A stretch of DNA of 64,000 bases from Flavobacteriaceae bacterium UBA6268. Its GTDB lineage: Bacteria; Bacteroidota; Bacteroidia; Flavobacteriales; Flavobacteriaceae. Of the stretch, positions 8,330-14,650 are shown in pieces. The notes beneath the pieces were generated by a model. It made no database searches. It was not told where the DNA came from and saw only the letters and a list, made by a program, of their open reading frames with translations. A program made the position numbers and the translations under genes. Position 1 is the first letter of the stretch. Each line of letters starts with the position of its first letter. The DNA lies in the NCBI GenBank assembly GCA_002440705.1, contig DJVA01000018.1, positions 23,088-87,087 on the forward strand, written 5' to 3'.

Positions 8330-8659
8330 TTAGTTCATGTTAATGCTTTCGTTCTCCTTTTTGAGTTTGGCCAGTTTTTGCTCGAGGGCGGCAATCACAT
8401 CGTCGGCCTTGTAGCTCATATCGGAGACCATTTTATCCAACTCTTCCGAAAACTCGTGTTTCTTATGGTGAAAGGTTTTGGAAATCTGGTCGGTGATTTC
8501 CTGGGTCTTGGCCACGATCGCATCCTTAGAGTCCAAGGCGCTCTTTTTAATTTTCTTACGGGTTTTGGATCCCTTATCGGGGGCAAATAAAATTCCGATG
8601 GTAGCTCCTACGGCCAGGCCGCTCACGATTCCTGTAATGACATTTGCTGTTTTTGACAT
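8330..8659 (-). CDS. YtxH domain-containing protein
   Basis: A 109-residue protein. Residues 7-28 form a glycine-rich membrane helix, followed by the typical LFAPDKGSKTRKKI turn, and then a long charged coiled coil. This matches the YtxH family (PF12732), general-stress or envelope-associated proteins of unknown biochemical role. It is the first gene of a minus-strand operon with the holin-like, DUF6327-like and secreted proteins. The region upstream (8768-8851) carries several TTAAC/GTTAA half-sites that might be regulatory. Confidence 0.85.
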   Translation of the reverse strand: MSKTANVITGIVSGLAVGATIGILFAPDKGSKTRKKIKKSALDSKDAIVAKTQEITDQISKTFHHKKHEFSEELDKMVSDMSYKADDVIAALEQKLAKLKKENESINMN

Positions 8660-8966
8660 GGTGATTGAATTTTTAAGGTTCTTAATGAAGTTTTTTACTA
8701 GCGTTTTCCATGCTTTTCATGGAGAAGTACCCTAAAATTAAAGACCAGAGTCTCTATTGTCAAGGGCTTTAACGAGGTTTAACCCAATTTGGGGAAGGCT
8801 TAACTTAAAAACTGTTAAAAAGGGGAAAGGATGTTAAAGGGCTTTAACAGAAACGGAACCTATAGCTGCGGCTCATGGGGTCAAAAATAAGGCCACAAAG
8901 CCTCGTTTGAAAGGTTCGCGCGGCATTAGGGGCAGTGGGTGTTTGCACGGCAGTAGGCACAACTAT
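8660..8966. other. Non-coding gap with TTAAC half-sites and repeat debris
   Basis: No gene is visible. Between about 8768 and 8851 there are five or more TTAAC or GTTAA pentamers in both orientations, upstream of the YtxH operon. From about 8908 to 8962 the sequence (GGTTCGCGCGGCA, then GGGGCAGTGGG) resembles the flanks of palindromic repeat family A, read in reverse. Confidence 0.45.
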
Positions 8967-9341
8967 TTATGAATCCAAGCTATTTTCTTCTACAAACTTT
9001 TTGAAATCTTGAAAAAAAGTAATCAATTCATCGTGTGTCAATCTTAAAGTAATATTATCCGGGTCAAGTTCTCCTGCACGCTGCGCCATCTGGTCTACCA
9101 ATAAGATGCCATTTTCATTGGCATAAAAAATCACGTCTTCATTGGCCCATGTATATTCTTCTCCCTTAGGTAAGGTTTTAGAATGTTCCAATCCATCAAT
9201 AATTTCTTGGATTTTTGTTTCACTCCAGTCGTCCAAACTAAGTATTTGAGATATAATGTCAAATTTCTTGTCCTCAAAATTGACTCTGTAGTATTGCCAA
9301 CCATACGTCTTATTTGTATGAATATAAAATTCGTATTTCAT
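8967..9341 (-). CDS. Putative immunity protein (hypothetical)
   Basis: A 124-residue acidic cytosolic protein without signal peptide or membrane helix. I do not recognise a named family. It lies directly after the stop of the EndoU-like toxin tail, on the same strand and with a two-base gap. That is the standard arrangement of a polymorphic-toxin C-terminus and its immunity gene. The small size, high aspartate and glutamate content and aromatic start (YEFYIHTNKTYGWQYY) are common in such immunity proteins. The function is inferred from position only. Confidence 0.6.
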   Translation of the reverse strand: MKYEFYIHTNKTYGWQYYRVNFEDKKFDIISQILSLDDWSETKIQEIIDGLEHSKTLPKGEEYTWANEDVIFYANENGILLVDQMAQRAGELDPDNITLRLTHDELITFFQDFKKFVEENSLDS

Positions 9342-9343
9342 GA

Positions 9344-9601
9344 TTATAGCTTTGGATGGGCGTTAATAATATTTTCATTTTTTATCTCTATTCTAATTCT
9401 AAAGCTCTTTTCTGAAGTTAACCCGTCATAAAACTTATGTCCTTTAGAATTAATAAAATCAGGGTCAACCCCCTTTGCCACTGTATTCTCATAAACCCAG
9501 GCCACTTCTTCCTTTATGCGCTCTAAACTCCAATTTCTTGGCAACATAGAGGATTCATCTGTTTTTGGAAATTTTTTCCTTGTAGGCTTTTTATGGTTAT
9601 T
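9344..9601 (-). pseudogene. C-terminal remnant of an EndoU-like toxin
   Basis: An open frame runs from just below a stop at 9602-9604 down to 9344. A methionine occurs at 9547, but coding-like sequence continues upstream of it (KKPTRKKFPKTDESSM). The segment LPRNWSLERIKEEVAW, a variable loop and a final INAHPKL follow the pattern of bacterial EndoU RNase tails: MFP-x-W-S, a helix, then a last strand ending in AHP. The preceding part of the domain, which should carry the catalytic histidines, and the delivery portion of the protein are missing. A palindromic repeat lies where they would be. It is therefore read as a broken toxin tail kept beside its immunity gene. Confidence 0.6.
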
Positions 9602-9649
9602 TTAGCTTTAAATGGTGTGTCCTTAGGAAGCTGGCCTACCCCCACTACC

Positions 9650-9666
9650 GTGCGATACCATCGCAC
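9650..9666. repeat. Palindromic repeat family A, copy 1
   Basis: GTGCGAT-ACC-ATCGCAC, extended outward by CC/GG, is a perfect hairpin. Flanks (CCCCCACTACC before, GGCAACAGGGG after) match the other family A copies. The stem differs from the copies at 12.85 and 13.25 kb by changes that keep pairing. Confidence 0.6.
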
Positions 9667-9729
9667 GGCAACAGGGGTACTCAATTACCTAGATGATAAT
9701 GGAATTCTCCACGATTGAAACTTAGGATT

Positions 9730-10362
9730 ATGAAAATAGACAAAAAGTCAAAATATTTGATGATAATTTTTATCATACCCTTCCTGATACAATTTGCATG
9801 CAACAGCGAACATGATTTTCAAAAAATTAATTTTAATTGGTCAGAAGATTATTTGGGTGAAATTGCACAAGGATTTGATCCCGAAATGAAGTATGATTTT
9901 TGGGCTCTGGTTCGAACCGGAATTCCTAACGAGAATTCGCTTAAGATAATGTACCAAACAAATGATGATCCATTGGTTGAATTGGATGATCTTTTTCAAA
10001 GAGGCTTCTATCATCAGGGACATATATCCAATGTGTTTTATTACATAGTCACTGTCAAGGATGGAAAGGATAGTTATTTTACGGATACAAATAGTTTACT
10101 TCGTTTTCTTGGCAAAGTCAATACCATGGAAGAAGCTGTGATGATTGCAAAGATAAATGGGTTTGGGATCGACAATGGTAATCCTAAAGGAAGTTCCTTT
10201 CGTAAAACCGACAATGGCTTTGAGTTTTTGCTTATGAAAAGTGAAGGTCCAGGCCTTATCGAGTTTCGGCAATATTTGGTTAGTGTGGACAAGAAAGGGT
10301 TTGTAACGTCAGAAAAAAAGGAAATCTATTGTAGCGGATACGAGGATTGTTATAAACAATAG
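9730..10362 (+). CDS. Lipoprotein of unknown function
   Basis: A 210-residue protein with a basic start, a hydrophobic stretch and a lipobox ending at Cys24 (QFAC), so it is probably a lipid-anchored envelope protein. The mature part is acidic and mixed alpha/beta; no family is recognised. The ATG at 9730 is preferred to a TTG at 9715 because it gives a normal signal peptide. Its codon use is AT-richer than the core genes, which suggests acquisition by transfer. It is followed by a small membrane-protein gene on the same strand and sits in the island of orphan immunity-like genes. Confidence 0.7.
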   Translation: MKIDKKSKYLMIIFIIPFLIQFACNSEHDFQKINFNWSEDYLGEIAQGFDPEMKYDFWALVRTGIPNENSLKIMYQTNDDPLVELDDLFQRGFYHQGHISNVFYYIVTVKDGKDSYFTDTNSLLRFLGKVNTMEEAVMIAKINGFGIDNGNPKGSSFRKTDNGFEFLLMKSEGPGLIEFRQYLVSVDKKGFVTSEKKEIYCSGYEDCYKQ

Positions 10363-10378
10363 GAAAAGTGGAATAGCA

Positions 10379-10723
10379 TTGAAAAAAATTAAGTATATTT
10401 TAAATATAATTTGTTGGATTCCATGGCTTTACATCATGGCCTTTTATAGTTATGTTGTTAGGGCAATTAATAAACTTGGCTTGGTACCATCCTATAATAA
10501 TCCTGATCCGTCTGAGCTGGGCTTTGATTCACATAGAGAATTGATAAATTTCACTTTTGAGATATCTTTTTAGGCTCTGTTAACTTGCACCCTATTACTC
10601 CTACTATGCTATTATTTTAAAATCATACCAACCAAATATTCCAAAATTGCAATCTGGGGCGCTTTGGCAATTTTTTTATATAATATTTTTTTAGACCCTT
10701 TTGACACATGGTATTTGGATTAG
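10379..10723 (+). pseudogene. Small membrane protein interrupted by an in-frame TAG
   Basis: Starting from TTG at 10379 (KKIKYILNIICW) the frame encodes 64 residues with one membrane helix and stops at TAG 10571-10573. The same frame continues without another stop to 10723 and encodes two further likely membrane helices (LLTCTLLLLLCYY and a segment around ALAIFLYNIF). The reading on both sides of the TAG is coherent, so this looks like one roughly 114-residue gene cut by a nonsense mutation. A sequencing error or recoding cannot be excluded. The family is unknown. It starts 16 bases after the lipoprotein gene and may share its transcript. Confidence 0.6.
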
Positions 10724-10778
10724 CACCCGAAATATGTTTTTGTAGAATGTGCCAAAGAAAACACCTTAAACTCGAATC

Positions 10779-11312
10779 ATGAAATGTAGCAGCTTAATTG
10801 TTTTGATTTTGTTATTGAACAGTTGTTCGTCACAAAACAGCATGGATTACGACCAATTACTCAATGGGCTTTCCAATAATTATGTTTTTATAAAAAAAGA
10901 AATGGGGGCCACTAATTTTTATGAATACTATAAAATAGATCGCAACAGGGAGGCAAAGGATAGTTTGGTTTATAGAAATGCGGTTTTTGATTTTTATGAA
11001 GCGCCAGTTGGTATCGTCGCCTTTTTGTTAACCTTTGAAAACGAAACAACCACTTATGTAAATTGGATTCATACCAAAAACCCGTTTTCTTCAAGAATAG
11101 AAGCATTGGATTTATTGACAAAATCACAGTCTGCCCTGGTGCTAATTGACAATTATCTTGCAAACAGGAAAGACACTATTTTGGTACCGGCTTATTTTAA
11201 CAAGCTGAATTACCAAGCCATTGAAAATTTTTATAACGAAAACAAATCAAAAGATAAGGATGTCATGAGAGCAAATTATTTAGAGTTTCTAGATAAAGAT
11301 ATTTTGGAATAA
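10779..11312 (+). CDS. Lipoprotein of unknown function
   Basis: A 177-residue protein with a short signal peptide and a lipobox LLNSC (Cys16), so lipid-anchored. The rest is mixed alpha/beta with many Asn, Tyr and Lys and no known domain. Low GC matches the neighbouring orphan genes and not the housekeeping genes. It may be an immunity-type lipoprotein from a toxin cassette, but this rests only on its surroundings. Confidence 0.7.
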   Translation: MKCSSLIVLILLLNSCSSQNSMDYDQLLNGLSNNYVFIKKEMGATNFYEYYKIDRNREAKDSLVYRNAVFDFYEAPVGIVAFLLTFENETTTYVNWIHTKNPFSSRIEALDLLTKSQSALVLIDNYLANRKDTILVPAYFNKLNYQAIENFYNENKSKDKDVMRANYLEFLDKDILE

Positions 11313-11328
11313 TTTTGACCAAACGTGC

Positions 11329-11377
11329 TTTTGCAAAGTGTCCAGCTCTCAAGCGAAATCGAAGATTCGATGGGGCC
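11329..11377 (+). repeat. Repeat debris related to the island repeats
   Basis: TTTTGCAAAGTGTCC at 11329 is shared with a similar string near 12272. It is followed by AAGCGAAATCGAAGATTCGAT, containing a small hairpin, and TGGGGCC. The order recalls family B (GTGTCC, then AGCGAA, then GGGGCC) in a badly eroded form. Confidence 0.4.
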
Positions 11378-11425
11378 AATATTTTACTTAGGGACTGGGC
11401 AACAATTTAAGATATAAAGAGTGGT

Positions 11426-11755
11426 ATGAAAAAAACAATACAGCATACATTTTTCCTTCTATCAATGTTGGTGATCCCACTTTCGTGTCGTGGACCGCTC
11501 TGCAAGAACTATGAGGCCCTATTGCCTGATCAGGAATACAAAATCAAAGTGAAATTCATCAGGAAGGATAGGGGTTTCGTCTGTATCAATACAAGGTACG
11601 TTTTTGACCCTCTCCACAATCATGAAAAGGAATACAACCAAAAATGGTTTGACAACTACATCAAGGAAGGAGACTCCATTTTGATAAGGCCCCTTAACGA
11701 TACGGTGTATGTTAAAAGGAATGGCACCGTAAAATGGTTTCGTCATGGAGGATAA
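11426..11755 (+). CDS. Small lipoprotein or secreted protein of unknown function
   Basis: A 109-residue protein with a signal peptide (MKKTIQHTFFLLSMLVIPLSC) in which IPLSC can serve as lipobox. The mature part is basic and strand-rich (IKVKFIRKDRG, DTVYVKRNGTVKWF). No family is recognised. It lies alone between two repeat remnants in the orphan-gene island. Confidence 0.65.
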   Translation: MKKTIQHTFFLLSMLVIPLSCRGPLCKNYEALLPDQEYKIKVKFIRKDRGFVCINTRYVFDPLHNHEKEYNQKWFDNYIKEGDSILIRPLNDTVYVKRNGTVKWFRHGG

Positions 11756-11797
11756 AGGTCAATAATTACCGGTTGCTAATAATACGATTAATCTATA

Positions 11798-11926
11798 ATG
11801 AGATCACCAGTCCATAAATCATATCATAAACAGTTTTTGTTTGTTGCATTGTATTTGACAATTCTGAATGGTATTTCTCAAAATCAAAAACCCCCCGCTG
11901 CCGCGAGAGCAAAAGGAAAACCTTGA
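11798..11926 (+). pseudogene. Orphan signal peptide joined to a repeat
   Basis: A 42-residue frame starts MRSPVHKSYHKQ, continues with a clear signal sequence (FLFVALYLTILNGISQ) and then runs straight into the family A repeat start (CCCCCCGCTGCCGCGAGAG), ending at TGA 11924. Nothing is left of the mature protein. It looks like the 5' end of a secreted protein, perhaps the large toxin carrier, that was deleted or recombined at a repeat. The stop lies three bases before the start of the DUF1493 gene. Confidence 0.5.
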
Positions 11927-11928
11927 TT

Positions 11929-12249
11929 ATGGATACATTTGATCAAATAATAGACTTACTCCCAAAAAAGTTTCTTAAAAAAATACATTCCCTAAATAGA
12001 GAAACTGAATTGGAGGAGAACATTGGACTCACCGGAGACGATGCAGATGAATTTCTTAGTGATTATGCCGAAAAGTTTAATGTAGACATTAGCGAATTTA
12101 TTTTTAATGATTATTTTCTTGAAGAGGGAGAAGATCATTTTCAAACTATTGCATCTTGGTTTTTTGGTCAGAAAATAAAAAAAAATGGTAGGAAGCGATT
12201 GACATTGGGACATCTTGAAGATGCAGTTAGGAAAGGAAAATTAGTTTAA
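11929..12249 (+). CDS. DUF1493 family protein, possible immunity protein
   Basis: A 106-residue acidic cytosolic protein. The pattern GLTGDDADEFLSDYAEKF, then FNDYFLEEGEDHF, then a C-terminal LTLGHLEDAVRKGKLV, matches the DUF1493 family (PF07377) as I remember it. Members are often found next to polymorphic toxin genes; their biochemical role is unproven. The ATG at 11929 is chosen over TTG at 11923. No toxin gene is left beside it, only an orphan signal peptide. Confidence 0.7.
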   Translation: MDTFDQIIDLLPKKFLKKIHSLNRETELEENIGLTGDDADEFLSDYAEKFNVDISEFIFNDYFLEEGEDHFQTIASWFFGQKIKKNGRKRLTLGHLEDAVRKGKLV

Positions 12250-12294
12250 GGGTTATTTACAATCCAGCTGGTTTTTGCAAAGTGTGCCCCCGCC

Positions 12295-12361
12295 ACCGGA
12301 CCGAGCGTAAAAAAAGTGTCCGGTGGACACTTTTAGCGAAGGTGCCAGCCGGCGCACTGGC
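12295..12361 (+). repeat. Palindromic repeat family B, copy 2
   Basis: This copy has ACCGGACCGAGCG, a run of seven A, the hairpin AAGTGTCC-GGT-GGACACTT, the box TTAGCGAAGGTGCCAG, and a second inverted segment GCCAGCCGGCGCACTGGC. It is preceded by TTTTTGCAAAGTGTGCC (about 12272), a string also found at 11329. Confidence 0.85.
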
Positions 12362-12404
12362 ATCCTTCAATAGTAGCTTCTTACATTAAGTACTGGAGTC
12401 TTTT

Positions 12405-12440
12405 TACCACGCGAAAGGTTTGCGCGGCAGCAGGGGGGTA
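12405..12440 (-). repeat. Palindromic repeat family A, divergent copy
   Basis: On the plus strand: TACCACGCGAAA-GG-TTTGCGCGGCA followed by GCAGGGGGGTAC. The arms pair imperfectly. In reverse it shows the CCCCCCTGCTGCCGCGC start and CGCGTGGTA end typical of family A. Confidence 0.5.
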
Positions 12441-12487
12441 CAAACAACAAATCCAGAAAAAATTAGAATCAAAAAGAAAGTAAACTA

Positions 12488-12826
12488 ATGTCATACAGTA
12501 TTAAATTATTGGTAATTATCCTTTGGCTGTCTATTGCCATAACTGGGCTATTTGCAGTACAATGGTTTCATTCGCAAGTCATGCAGGATATTTTTATTGG
12601 GCTTTTTACCTTGGGAGCAGTTCTTCTGGTATTATACCGAGATATTTTTCTGAAAAGTAATCCAAATAATGTTATAGCCACAGTGGCACTTATAGTGTCT
12701 TATTTGTCTATTATTAAAATTGGGGCTTTAAGATCCTCGATTTCAATCATCCTATTTTCCTTTGCAATTATATTGCTGCTTGCAAATAGAATCTTGCTAA
12801 TGTTTAATACAAAAAATAAAGCATAG
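12488..12826 (+). CDS. Small four-helix membrane protein of unknown function
   Basis: A 112-residue protein made almost entirely of four hydrophobic helices (about residues 5-25, 32-50, 60-75 and 83-105) with short polar loops and a basic tail. No family is recognised. Similar small membrane proteins occur as immunity proteins against pore-forming or lipid-targeting toxins, but nothing here proves that. It is flanked on both sides by repeat copies, as an isolated cassette. Confidence 0.65.
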   Translation: MSYSIKLLVIILWLSIAITGLFAVQWFHSQVMQDIFIGLFTLGAVLLVLYRDIFLKSNPNNVIATVALIVSYLSIIKIGALRSSISIILFSFAIILLLANRILLMFNTKNKA

Positions 12827-12830
12827 CTAG

Positions 12831-12880
12831 GGGAGTTCTCCCGCTACAGCGCGATGGTATCGCGTGGTACGTTGCAACCC
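12831..12880 (+). repeat. Palindromic repeat family A, copy 2
   Basis: CCCGCTACAG, then CGCGATGGTATCGCG as a hairpin, then TGGTACGTTGCAACCC. It lies directly before a family B copy, as does the copy at 13240, so the two modules travel as a unit. Confidence 0.75.
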
Positions 12881-12883
12881 GCA

Positions 12884-12950
12884 ACCGGACCGAGCGTAAA
12901 AAAAGTGTCCGGTGGACACTTTTAGCGAAGGTGCCAGCCGGCGCGCTGGC
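12884..12950 (+). repeat. Palindromic repeat family B, copy 3
   Basis: Nearly identical to copy 2: hairpin AAGTGTCC-GGT-GGACACTT, box TTAGCGAAGGTGCCAG, and the inverted GCCAGCCGGCGCGCTGGC, which here is a perfect palindrome. Confidence 0.88.
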
Positions 12951-12964
12951 GAAATACAAGAGAT

Positions 12965-12987
12965 GCTTCGACAGGCTCAGCATGACG
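12965..12987 (+). repeat. Dispersed GCTTCGACAGGCTCAGCATG-type sequence
   Basis: This string, with small variations, is a widespread non-coding repeat in many bacterial genomes, as far as I recall. It is followed by CCCGAACCCTTCGGG, a small hairpin. Its origin here is unknown. Confidence 0.5.
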
Positions 12988-13030
12988 TCGTAACACCCCA
13001 TCGGGCACAGCCCGAACCCTTCGGGTAAGA

Positions 13031-13096
13031 GGACGGAGCGTGTAGAATCACTCCGGTGGAGTGATTTAGCGAACGGGCCAGATTGCGCTTTGGCAA
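13031..13096 (+). repeat. Palindromic repeat family B, copy 5 (covarying)
   Basis: GGACGGAGCG, hairpin ATCACTCC-GGT-GGAGTGAT, box TTTAGCGAACGGGCCAG, and GCCAGATTGCGCTTTGGC. Compared with copies 2 and 3, four bases of the left hairpin arm differ and all four are matched by changes in the right arm, so pairing is kept while the sequence changes. Confidence 0.8.
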
Positions 13097-13239
13097 GAAA
13101 AGCTCCGAGATTCAGGAGCGTAGCGACGCGGAGTTTTCGAGCGGTTTTTGCCATCGGCAAAAAATTCCTACGCGAAGTCCCCTTTTCTTTTGGTTTGTTT
13201 TCTTTTGGGGAGGCAAAAGAAAATGAACATAAAAACAAA

Positions 13240-13282
13240 CCCCCGCTACCGCGCGATTGTATCGCGTGGTACGTTGCAACCC
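13240..13282 (+). repeat. Palindromic repeat family A, copy 3
   Basis: CCCCCGCTACCGCGCGAT-TGT-ATCGCGTGGTACGTTGCAACCC: an eleven-base stem (TACCGCGCGAT with ATCGCGTGGTA, one G-T pair) around a three-base loop. It directly precedes family B copy 4. Confidence 0.78.
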
Positions 13283-13285
13283 AAA

Positions 13286-13353
13286 ACCGGACCGAGCGTA
13301 AAAAAAAGTGTCCGGTGGGCACTTTTAGCGAAGGGGCCAGCCGGCGCGCAGGC
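13286..13353 (+). repeat. Palindromic repeat family B, copy 4
   Basis: Hairpin AAGTGTCC-GGT-GGGCACTT (one pair changed to G-T), box TTAGCGAAGGGGCCAG, then GCCAGCCGGCGCGCAGGC. The A-run before the hairpin has one extra base. Confidence 0.85.
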
Positions 13354-13377
13354 ATTCATACAATCTTGAATCTGCAA

Positions 13378-13424
13378 CCTCCCCCTCCCCCTCGGGGGGA
13401 GGTGTCCGAAGGACGGAGGGGGAC
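13378..13424 (+). repeat. C-rich/G-rich inverted element
   Basis: CCTCCCCCTCCCCCTC followed by GGGGGGAGG and, after GTGTCCGAAGGAC, GGAGGGGG. The C and G tracts can pair in more than one register. Similar CCCCT/AGGGG elements are scattered in flavobacterial genomes, as I recall. It ends about 50 bases before the HD-PycTM gene. Confidence 0.5.
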
Positions 13425-13474
13425 CCGCAACTCCCAACACACTACCAATCCTTTTTTTCCGTACTTTTACATTT

Positions 13475-14644
13475 ATGGAAACATTGGTGGAAAAAGCAGC
13501 GCAGTACGTTACGCAACTGCTTCGGGAACAGCTCCCTAAGGAAAATACCTATCACAACCTCGCCCACACCCACCGCGTCGTGGGGCAGGTCACCGAATTG
13601 GCCCGCCTCGAAGACTGTAGCCCTACCGACAAGGCCTTGCTGCAATTGGCCGCTTGGTTCCACGACACCGGCTTTATCCATTCCGATGAAAACCACGAAG
13701 CCCACAGTGCCGAAATTGCACAGGCCTACCTCCAAGAGCAGCAATTGCCCCAAGAGCAGATCGATACCATTATCCGATTGATTCGTGTCACCCAAATGGC
13801 GGTACAGCCCACCACGCTCCTGGAAAAGATCATGAAGGACGCCGATTGTGGCCACGTGGCTTCCTACGCCTATTTTGACCTTTCGGAAGCCCTGCGGCAA
13901 GAGTTGGTGGCCAAAAAGGGCACCGACCTTACCAAAAAACAATGGTTGGAACAGAACAACGATTTCTTCCAAAACCATACTTTTTACACCCCTTCCGCCC
14001 AAGAACACTGGTCGGCAGGAAAGCAACACAACCAGGAAGTCCTCGCCCAAAAACAGCAGCAACAGGAGGCTAAGTTGGAAAAGAAGAAACCGGCCAGCCG
14101 TAAATTGGGCCGTGGCGTGGAGACCATGTTCCGGGTGACCCTCAAAAACCACATCGACCTCAGCTCCATCGCCGATACCAAGGCCAACATCCTGCTATCG
14201 GTAAACGCCATCATCATTTCGGTGGCCTTGTCCAACCTGGTGCCCAAACTGGATGCCCCCAGTAACTCGTTTTTGATCTATCCCACCCTGATATTGATGC
14301 TGTTCAGCGTGGTCTCGGTGGTGCTTTCGGTACTTTCCACCCGCCCCAACGTGTCCAACGTATCGGTTACCCGGGAAATGATCAAGGCCAACAAGACCAA
14401 CATCCTGTTCTTTGGGAATTTCCACAAAATGTCCCTCGAAGAGTTTGAGTGGGGCATGGATTACCTCATCGACAACGAAGAGACCCTTTACAATTCCCTT
14501 ACCAAGGACCTTTATTACCTGGGCTTGGTGCTGGAACGTAAATACCGTTTATTGCGCATTACCTATACGGTCTTCATGATAGGCATCGTCGTATCGGCTT
14601 TGGCTTTTATCATCAGTTTTTATGATTCGTCACACCTCAACTAA
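13475..14644 (+). CDS. HD domain fused to a Pycsar-effector-type (DUF5706) membrane domain
   Basis: A 389-residue two-part protein. Residues about 20-125 form an HD phosphohydrolase-like domain with H27/H31, the H63-D64 pair in WFHDTG and D122-A-D124. After a charged Gln/Lys-rich linker (185-212), residues about 215-385 match the Pycsar effector family (PycTM, DUF5706), with the signature DLSSIADTKANILLSVNAI at 228-246 and three membrane helices near 238-256, 266-288 and 362-382. In Pycsar phage defence, PycTM proteins are activated by cyclic pyrimidines and damage the inner membrane. Here no nucleotide cyclase lies nearby and the effector is tied to an HD domain that might break down or sense nucleotides, so a conserved signalling role is possible. 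It starts a three-gene operon, six bases before the GAF gene. Confidence 0.85.
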   Translation: METLVEKAAQYVTQLLREQLPKENTYHNLAHTHRVVGQVTELARLEDCSPTDKALLQLAAWFHDTGFIHSDENHEAHSAEIAQAYLQEQQLPQEQIDTIIRLIRVTQMAVQPTTLLEKIMKDADCGHVASYAYFDLSEALRQELVAKKGTDLTKKQWLEQNNDFFQNHTFYTPSAQEHWSAGKQHNQEVLAQKQQQQEAKLEKKKPASRKLGRGVETMFRVTLKNHIDLSSIADTKANILLSVNAIIISVALSNLVPKLDAPSNSFLIYPTLILMLFSVVSVVLSVLSTRPNVSNVSVTREMIKANKTNILFFGNFHKMSLEEFEWGMDYLIDNEETLYNSLTKDLYYLGLVLERKYRLLRITYTVFMIGIVVSALAFIISFYDSSHLN

Positions 14645-14650
14645 CACACC

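Larger units (their letters stand above)
12827..13474. other. Repeat-dense non-coding stretch
   Basis: No real gene is visible. Apparent frames on both strands follow the repeats. In order it holds: family A (12831-12880), family B (12884-12950), a GCTTCGACAGGCTCAGCATG string (12965-12987), a CCCGAACCCTTCGGG hairpin, a divergent family B copy (13031-13096), a stretch rich in CTTTTGG/AAAAGAAAATGAAC (about 13170-13230), family A (13240-13282), family B (13286-13353), and a C-rich/G-rich inverted element (13378-13424). Confidence 0.8.

Noticed and set aside
7985..8659. Holin-like gene considered as part of a prophage
   Set aside because: No other phage gene is present, and this YtxH/holin-like pairing is a normal chromosomal operon.
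12295..13353. Repeats considered as a CRISPR array
   Set aside because: Copies are irregularly spaced, differ in length, occur in both orientations including one at 7.2 kb, contain internal hairpins, and no cas genes are present.
12804..13355. Long minus-strand open frame (183 codons) over the repeat region
   Set aside because: It is made of repeat units translated in one frame (recurring SVHRT and RSVR phrases) and has no coding character; it also overlaps the end of the membrane-protein gene.
8660..13474. Insertion sequence or integrative element
   Set aside because: No transposase, integrase or flanking direct repeat was seen; the region is explained by small palindromic repeats and orphan genes.
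13090..13539. Plus-strand open frame (149 codons) running into the HD-PycTM gene
   Set aside because: It follows the repeats and crosses into another frame of a well-supported gene.
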